DNA from: Clostridiales bacterium | GTDB taxonomy: Bacteria; Bacillota; Peptococcia; Peptococcales; Peptococcaceae | Direction of reading: 5' to 3' | NCBI GenBank assembly: GCA_003343815.1 | Contig: QAKL01000110.1 | Coordinates: 1 to 12,195 of the forward strand | DNA length: 12,195 nt | Part shown: piece after piece, positions 8,018 to 12,195 of the stretch | Numbering within the stretch: the first letter of the stretch is position 1 | Layout: every line of letters begins with the position of its first letter | Notes under the pieces: model-generated | What the model was told of the DNA's origin: nothing | The model's input: only the letters and a program-made list of their open reading frames with translations | Databases searched by the model: none | Position numbers and translations under genes: made by a program

Positions 8018-9481
8018 ATGGGTACACCAAATGTTTATCCGATGGGCACAACTATTTATGATCCCCAAAAGGCTTGGAGCGGTTATACGATCATGTCAGT
8101 GGTCGATGTAGGCGCAGTTTTAATTAATATGAACGGCAAAGTGGTCAGAACATGGAAAGACTTCCAAGGCTTTCCTAACAAAATGCTGCCCGGCGGTCAT
8201 ATCATGGGTAGTTTGGGCCGTCGCAGAGAGCAATACGGCTATCAGGATATGGCGGACGTGACCGAGATCGATTGGGATGGTAATGTCGTTTGGAGTTTTA
8301 ACAAAAAAGAATATATTGAAGAGGGCGGCAACAAATATTATCTGGCCCGTCAGCATCACGATTATCAGCGTGAGGGCAATCCGGTCGGTTATTATGTACC
8401 GGGTATGGAAGCTAAAACCGACAGCGGCAATACGTTGATTCTTTGTCATGAGGATGTCTACAATAAGCGCATTTCCGACAAAAGATTGCTGGACGACTGC
8501 ATTATTGAAGTAGATTGGGAAGGCAATATTGTCTGGAAATGGAATGTGAATAAACATTTCAAAGATTTAGGCTTCACTGAGGAGCAGAAAAATGTTTTGT
8601 TCCGCAATCCTAATTATCATCATATCGGCGAAGAAGGGCAGAGCGACTGGATGCACATTAATTCTATGAGCGTTTTGGGTCCGAATAAATGGTATGACGC
8701 CGGTGATGAGAGATTTCATCCGGATAATATCATCTGGGATGCGCGAGAAGCTAATATTTTGGCAATTATCTCGAAAAAAACAGGTGAAATCGTCTGGAAA
8801 ATCGGCCCTGATTTTACGGCTACGCGTGAATTGCGTGCAATAGGGCAGATTATCGGACAGCATCATTTGCATATGATTCCGAAAGGTTTACCCGGTGAGG
8901 GCAATTTGTTAGTCTTTGATAATGGCGGCTGGGCAGGATACGGCGCTCCGTCTCGTACTTCGAAAGACGGCACAAAAACCGACAAAAGAGATTATTCGCG
9001 TGTTTTGGAGATCAATCCCGTGACTTTAAAAGTCGAGTGGGAATTCACCGGCAGCACCTGGGGCGGCATGATCCCGGCTATCGGCAATACGAAATTTTAC
9101 AGCCAATTGATTTCTTCGGCTCAAAGACTGCCGAACGGCAATACTTTAATTACCGAGGGCTCTGATTGCCGTTTATTTGAAGTAACTCCCGAAAAAGAGG
9201 TAGTTTGGGAATATTACGCACCGTTTAATACCAAAGACGGCTATATCTATCGTGCTTATCGTTATCCGTACAGCTATGTGCCGCAGCTTGATACTCCGAC
9301 GGAAGTAGCGGTCGAGAGAGTTGACAACAGCACTTTCCGTATGCCGGGCGCTGAAATGGGCATGATTGAAAACGAAGTAAGTGTCAAAGGCACCTGGGGC
9401 TATGAGGGCAAGATGGACGCCTGCGTAACGGAAGATGCGTTTGAAAATGAGGAAGAAGAGGGCAACACCTACGGATTTTAA
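8018..9481 (+). CDS. Arylsulfotransferase (ASST)-family beta-propeller protein
   Basis: A 487-residue protein of the arylsulfotransferase family (closer in motifs to the Arylsulfotran_2 type). Characterised ASSTs move sulfate between phenolic compounds through a sulfohistidine in a six-bladed propeller. Blade-like repeats of the form hydrophobic-D-x-D/E-G-x-V-V-W recur near residues 82-93, 162-175, 250-262, 329-343 and 386-399. Family motifs include IYDPQKAWSGYT (13-24), INMNGKVVRTW (36-46), DWMHINS (210-216), GQHHLHMIPKG (280-290), LLVFDNG (297-303) and SAQRLPNGNTLITEG (367-381). Candidate active-site histidines are His113/114, His213, His282/283 and His285; I cannot say which would carry sulfate. 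The N-terminus has no signal peptide or lipobox, unlike the periplasmic Escherichia enzyme, and the tail (472-482) is acidic. AGGAGGA (8004-8010), 7 bases before the ATG, is an excellent ribosome binding site. The downstream partner is a DASS-like permease. Fold assignment is firm; the sulfotransfer activity is an inference. Confidence 0.87.
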   Translation: MGTPNVYPMGTTIYDPQKAWSGYTIMSVVDVGAVLINMNGKVVRTWKDFQGFPNKMLPGGHIMGSLGRRREQYGYQDMADVTEIDWDGNVVWSFNKKEYIEEGGNKYYLARQHHDYQREGNPVGYYVPGMEAKTDSGNTLILCHEDVYNKRISDKRLLDDCIIEVDWEGNIVWKWNVNKHFKDLGFTEEQKNVLFRNPNYHHIGEEGQSDWMHINSMSVLGPNKWYDAGDERFHPDNIIWDAREANILAIISKKTGEIVWKIGPDFTATRELRAIGQIIGQHHLHMIPKGLPGEGNLLVFDNGGWAGYGAPSRTSKDGTKTDKRDYSRVLEINPVTLKVEWEFTGSTWGGMIPAIGNTKFYSQLISSAQRLPNGNTLITEGSDCRLFEVTPEKEVVWEYYAPFNTKDGYIYRAYRYPYSYVPQLDTPTEVAVERVDNSTFRMPGAEMGMIENEVSVKGTWGYEGKMDACVTEDAFENEEEEGNTYGF

Positions 9482-9488
9482 TGAAACT

Positions 9489-9518
9489 TTTCTTGAGGGG
9501 ATTTTTCTCCTCAAGAAA
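9489..9518 (+). other. Intercistronic stem-loop between propeller and permease genes
   Basis: TTTCTTGAGGGGA (9489-9501) pairs with TCTCCTCAAGAAA (9506-9518) over 13 bp, with one G-T wobble and a TTTT loop. No T run follows on either strand, so it is not a standard intrinsic terminator. It starts 8 bases after the propeller stop and ends about 10 bases before the permease ribosome binding site. It could protect the upstream message or lower permease expression. Confidence 0.7.
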
Positions 9519-9538
9519 GTATAAAAAGAGGAGAGTCG

Positions 9539-10930
9539 ATGATGAGCGCTGGAGCAACTCGATATAATACAAAAAATTTAATAAAATGGGCAATCATTTT
9601 CTTGGCACCGATTATTGTTTTGCTGATTCCGACATCTGAAATGTTTACTTCGCAGCAAAAAATATTTTTGGCGATAACAGTGTGGACGATTATGATGTTC
9701 GCATTTGAATTGGTGGACAACTATATTCCCTGCATCATTATGCCGTTTATGTTTATCATTTTCGGAGTGGCAGATTGGAGTTTGGCTTTTGCCGGCTGGT
9801 ATAAATCCATACCATGGCAGGTATTGGGTATGTTTTTGTTTGTTAATACTTTAATTCGTAACGGTATTTTAAAACGCTTGGCTTATACTTGCTTATTAGT
9901 GACTAACTGCACTTATCGCGGTATTTTGTGGGGTATGTATTTGTTCGGTTTGGTGTTTAACTTGATCTTACCCGGAGGATCCTGTGTGGCAATGGCAACC
10001 TTTGCTTTTGCGATTTGCAGTGCTTTGGAATTAAAGCAGTCCAATATTGCCGCCGGTATTACCTTAGCCGGGGCGATGGGTTATCTAATGCCGGGATTTT
10101 TTATTTATGTACCGAGTAACTTTGGGTTATTGATTAGCATTGCTTCGTCTGTAGATGCCAGCATTACCATGAACTTTTTAAAATTCTTTACGCACAATGC
10201 GGTTTATATTCTCTTAGGCTTTATTATGGTAGTTGTGGTTGAAAAGATGTTCAAGCCTGAGCACGAGTTAAACAGCAAAGATTTTTTCCGTGAGGAGAAA
10301 AAAGCATTGGGCAAAATGGATCGCGAGCAGCGTTTGTCCTGCGTAGGCTTGCTGATCATTTTTATCTGTGTTGTAGCTTCCGGCTTTGTCGGATTTGACA
10401 GCACCTATGCCTTTGTCTTGGTACCGGCAGTATTGGCATTTCCGATTTTTGATGTCGTTAAAAGAGAAGATATCGACACGATTAACTTTAAGTTTGTCTT
10501 TTTCATCGTAACCTGTATGTCTATCGGTTTTGTCGCCGCCAGCACCGGCATCAGCAAAACTGTCGTGCAAATCATTCTGCCGTATATGCAGAATATGGGT
10601 AAGGTCGGCATCATTGCTCTGACTTGGACGATGGGTGTTTTAGCTAACTTCTTTTTAACTCCTTTAGCGGCAATGTCGGCTTTCGGCACTTCCCTGACAG
10701 AGATTGCTTTGTCATTAAATATGAGTCCGTATCCGATGCTGTATGCTTTTAATCATGGTTTGGATCAACTTTTGTTCCCGTATGAATATGCTATCTATCT
10801 GGTATACTATTCCTTTGGCATGATTAAAATGAGCAGCTTTATCAAATTCGGAGCGGTCAAAATGTTAATCAGCATTATTTTCCTTATGGTCGCCGCAGTA
10901 CCGTATTGGAGTTTGATTGGTTTATTATAA
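9539..10930 (+). CDS. SLC13/DASS-like anion permease
   Basis: A 463-residue integral membrane protein with about 11-12 hydrophobic segments (for example 14-32, 42-60, 62-78, 128-145, 168-190, 218-236, 266-285, 288-304, 316-335, 355-375 and 437-460) and a charged cytosolic loop at about 236-265. Length and layout fit the DASS (SLC13) branch of the ion-transporter superfamily, whose members import dicarboxylates, sulfate or other anions, commonly with Na+. The usual SNT hairpin signatures are not recognisable: the corresponding re-entrant regions read LPGGSCVAMATF (144-155) and LTPLAAMSAFGTS (373-385). Other marked motifs are MPGFFIYVPSNFG (184-196) and DQLLFPYEYAIYL (409-421). Two in-frame ATGs (9539, 9542) follow GAGGAG (9528-9533); the second has the better spacing of 8. 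It is probably co-transcribed with the upstream propeller gene, and the stop is followed by a strong terminator. The substrate is unknown. Confidence 0.82.
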   Translation: MMSAGATRYNTKNLIKWAIIFLAPIIVLLIPTSEMFTSQQKIFLAITVWTIMMFAFELVDNYIPCIIMPFMFIIFGVADWSLAFAGWYKSIPWQVLGMFLFVNTLIRNGILKRLAYTCLLVTNCTYRGILWGMYLFGLVFNLILPGGSCVAMATFAFAICSALELKQSNIAAGITLAGAMGYLMPGFFIYVPSNFGLLISIASSVDASITMNFLKFFTHNAVYILLGFIMVVVVEKMFKPEHELNSKDFFREEKKALGKMDREQRLSCVGLLIIFICVVASGFVGFDSTYAFVLVPAVLAFPIFDVVKREDIDTINFKFVFFIVTCMSIGFVAASTGISKTVVQIILPYMQNMGKVGIIALTWTMGVLANFFLTPLAAMSAFGTSLTEIALSLNMSPYPMLYAFNHGLDQLLFPYEYAIYLVYYSFGMIKMSSFIKFGAVKMLISIIFLMVAAVPYWSLIGLL

Positions 10931-10935
10931 TAAAC

Positions 10936-10967
10936 AAAAAAACTACAGTTTATGCTGTAGTTTTTTT
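10936..10967 (+). terminator. Intrinsic terminator after the permease gene
   Basis: The perfect stem AAAAAAACTACAG (10936-10948) / CTGTAGTTTTTTT (10955-10967) has a 6-base loop and a 7-T run. It starts 5 bases after the permease stop codon. Its A/T symmetry would allow termination on both strands. It places lysR in a separate transcript. Confidence 0.93.
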
Positions 10968-10987
10968 GTGCTAAAATTTCAAAAGGC

Positions 10988-11016
10988 TTGCGGGCAGTCT
11001 GATTATCTGTTATAAT
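10988..11016 (+). promoter_or_regulatory. Extended -10 promoter of the lysR gene
   Basis: TTGCGG (10988-10993) and a perfect TATAAT (11011-11016) are 17 bp apart, and the -10 carries the TGN extension (TG at 11008-11009). Transcription would begin around 11023, leaving a leader of about 27 bases. The -10 lies inside a LysR-box-like dyad, suggesting autoregulation. Confidence 0.75.
11002..11016 (+). promoter_or_regulatory. Candidate LysR box (T-N11-A dyad) at the lysR promoter
   Basis: ATTATCTGTTATAAT is a perfect 5-bp inverted repeat (ATTAT/ATAAT) around a 5-base centre and fits the T-N11-A consensus of LysR-type regulators (T at 11003, A at 11015). It covers the extended -10, a position suited to autorepression. 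AT-rich promoters can give such dyads by chance, so this is a candidate only. Confidence 0.4.
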
Positions 11017-11049
11017 TTATTATATAAAGTATCAAAAAAGGAGATAATC

Positions 11050-11973
11050 ATGCGTCTGGAACATATAGAGTACATCATTGAAGCCGCGCGCTGCAACTCA
11101 ATTACGAAAGCAGCGCAGAATTTATTTATCGGTCAGCCTACTTTGAGCATGGCAATCAGCGCAGTCGAGCACGAATTAGGCGGAGAAATTTTTTACCGCA
11201 ATAATAAAGGCATCAGACTGACGGAATTCGGCGAAAAGATTATGCCGGAATTGTGGGAAATATTGCTGCACAGCAAAAGAATCAAAGAAATGAGCACTTG
11301 TACTGATTCGTTGATTAATCAGCATTTGCATTTTACTTCATATCCTGCCGGCAGTTTCGCCGCGATTCCAAATGTGGTGCAAAAAATTAAGATGAATTAT
11401 CCGAAAGCCGGTATCCATATCTATGATGTGCAAACGGAAAATATCGTCAAACATTTAGTGTCTGGCGGATATAAGGTCGGTTTTGGTGCTTTAAGCTCGG
11501 TAAAATATTGGCCGCTGGTTTTAGAGGCTAAAAATTACGGATTTAACTGCAAAGCTCTTTATGACGATAAAATGATGGCCTATCTGCCGCAGGATCATCC
11601 GCTGGTAGAGGAGACGCTGACTGTCGAAAAAATGCGCAGCAGCCAGGTCGCCTTGATGCATGCCTTTACTTTGCCAAATGAAAATGCTTTTTATGCAGAT
11701 TTTCACTCTTTTGATTCTGTTTGTACTTTCAGCAGCTATGATATTTTAAAAAATGTCATGGTGAGACAAAAATTTTTGACAATTGCGCCGCATTTAGTGT
11801 TTTATAATGATCCGTATATTTTAAACGGAGTTTTAGTAGAAAAAGAAATAGCGGATTTTAATGAAAATTTGACTAATTTTATCATTTATCCCTGTGATGA
11901 AAGAAAATTAAGTATTTTGGAGGAAACGGCGCTCAGAAATATCGAGGAATTTTTCGCTGCGATAGATAAATAA
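11050..11973 (+). CDS. LysR-family transcriptional regulator
   Basis: A 307-residue protein of normal LysR length. The N-terminal winged helix-turn-helix is clear: MRLEHIEYIIEAAR, then the recognition region SITKAAQNLFIGQPTLSMAI (17-36), AVEHELGGEIFYR (38-50) and the wing ending in LTEFGEKI (57-64). A linker helix (about 66-85) leads to a periplasmic-binding-protein-like effector domain from about residue 92 (LHFTSYPAG) to the end. The start is set by AAAGGAG (11037-11043), 6 bases before the ATG. The gene has its own promoter and lies in the same direction behind the permease, not divergent as is common for the family. By neighbourhood I infer that it controls the propeller-permease pair in response to their substrate. 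The effector cannot be predicted. Confidence 0.93.
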   Translation: MRLEHIEYIIEAARCNSITKAAQNLFIGQPTLSMAISAVEHELGGEIFYRNNKGIRLTEFGEKIMPELWEILLHSKRIKEMSTCTDSLINQHLHFTSYPAGSFAAIPNVVQKIKMNYPKAGIHIYDVQTENIVKHLVSGGYKVGFGALSSVKYWPLVLEAKNYGFNCKALYDDKMMAYLPQDHPLVEETLTVEKMRSSQVALMHAFTLPNENAFYADFHSFDSVCTFSSYDILKNVMVRQKFLTIAPHLVFYNDPYILNGVLVEKEIADFNENLTNFIIYPCDERKLSILEETALRNIEEFFAAIDK

Positions 11974-12003
11974 AAAAGCCGCCTGTGCACACGGCACAAG
12001 CGG
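11972..12003 (-). terminator. Convergent terminator between lysR and spoVT
   Basis: CCGCCTGTGC (11979-11988) pairs with GCACAAGCGG (11994-12003), 10 bp with one C-A mismatch and a 5-base loop. On the minus strand the stem is followed by C and T6 (11977-11972), an ideal terminator for the spoVT-like gene. On the plus strand only a weak TTCATTTTA follows, so lysR termination would be less efficient. Confidence 0.85.
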
Positions 12004-12009
12004 TTCATT

Positions 12010-12195
12010 TTATTGCTCCATTTGTTTCGCTAAAAATGAGGCGGCTGTTTCGGCTAATTTTAATTCCAGATCGCCCATTTTATTGCCTTCGTCTTTAGAT
12101 GCTAAGATCACTGCGCCTATCGGGTCGCCCTCGGCGATAATAGGGGCGATGATCTGACTGTAAAGACTGCCAAGCAGAGGATTATCCTCCTTAGC
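12010..12195 (-). CDS. spoVT: SpoVT-like transcriptional regulator (C-terminal end, 5' truncated by window)
   Basis: The minus-strand frame is open from the window edge and ends at a TAA at 12010-12012, giving the last 61 residues. They read as the end of a GAF-type sensor domain: APIIAEGDPIGAVILASKDE, then NKMGDLELKLAETAASFLAKQ and a terminal MEQ. This matches the C-terminus of stage V sporulation protein T, an AbrB-family DNA-binding regulator of forespore genes and, in non-sporulating relatives, of other global functions. The AbrB-type N-terminal domain lies outside the window, so a SpoVT paralogue is possible. The gene converges on lysR and shares a hairpin terminator with it. Confidence 0.85.
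   Translation of the reverse strand, partial: AKEDNPLLGSLYSQIIAPIIAEGDPIGAVILASKDEGNKMGDLELKLAETAASFLAKQMEQ

Noticed and set aside
8120..8557. Minus-strand open frame of 145 codons inside the propeller gene
   Set aside because: It is antisense to a strongly supported coding region with family motifs throughout. It has no ribosome binding site and no recognisable protein features.
9489..9518. Hairpin after the propeller gene read as an intrinsic terminator
   Set aside because: No U-tract follows on either strand, and the permease ribosome binding site lies just downstream, so an intercistronic structure fits better.
1..12195. tRNA or rRNA genes, CRISPR arrays, insertion sequences, riboswitch-sized leaders
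   Set aside because: All spacers are under about 190 bases. None shows cloverleaf structure, regular spacer-repeat units, transposase frames or terminal inverted repeats, and no leader is long enough for a known riboswitch fold.

Overview
This is a gene-dense stretch of a bacterial chromosome with moderate G+C, AT-rich spacers, strong AGGAGG-type ribosome binding sites and canonical TTGNNN-N17-TATAAT promoters. The 3' edge carries the C-terminal end of a SpoVT-like regulator, which points to Bacillota and to a spore-forming lineage or one derived from it. Acetate kinase, pyruvate carboxylase and a DASS-type anion transporter suit an anaerobic fermenter. A clostridial or Negativicutes (Acidaminococcaceae-like) host is my best guess, but the window does not prove it. 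All genes except the last are on the + strand, and no gap exceeds about 190 bases.

Left part (1-2523): the C-terminal part of uvrA (nucleotide excision repair), then ackA with its own strong promoter and a hairpin terminator. Middle part (2594-7877): a probable four-gene transcription unit of pyc (full-length biotin-dependent pyruvate carboxylase), a SLOG/DUF1273 (YpsA-like) protein, a WecG/TagA/CpsF glycosyltransferase and a small HD-domain protein. The spacings are 18 bp, a 1-bp overlap and 27 bp, and the unit ends at a strong intrinsic terminator. pyc makes oxaloacetate from pyruvate and ackA makes ATP from acetyl phosphate, so both sit at the pyruvate/acetyl-CoA node. The three genes behind pyc have no obvious metabolic link to it.

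Right part (7919-11973): the accessory-looking and most interesting segment. It holds an arylsulfotransferase-family beta-propeller protein with no visible signal peptide, then a SLC13/DASS-like permease whose usual SNT signatures are not recognisable, then a LysR-type regulator on its own promoter. The spacer ahead of the propeller gene carries four GATAT elements arranged as two near-identical 13-bp repeats. A 13-bp hairpin lies between propeller and permease genes, and a T-N11-A dyad overlaps the regulator's extended -10. I infer a regulated uptake-and-processing module for an organic or sulfated anion; its substrate cannot be read from sequence. A convergent terminator separates lysR from the minus-strand spoVT end.
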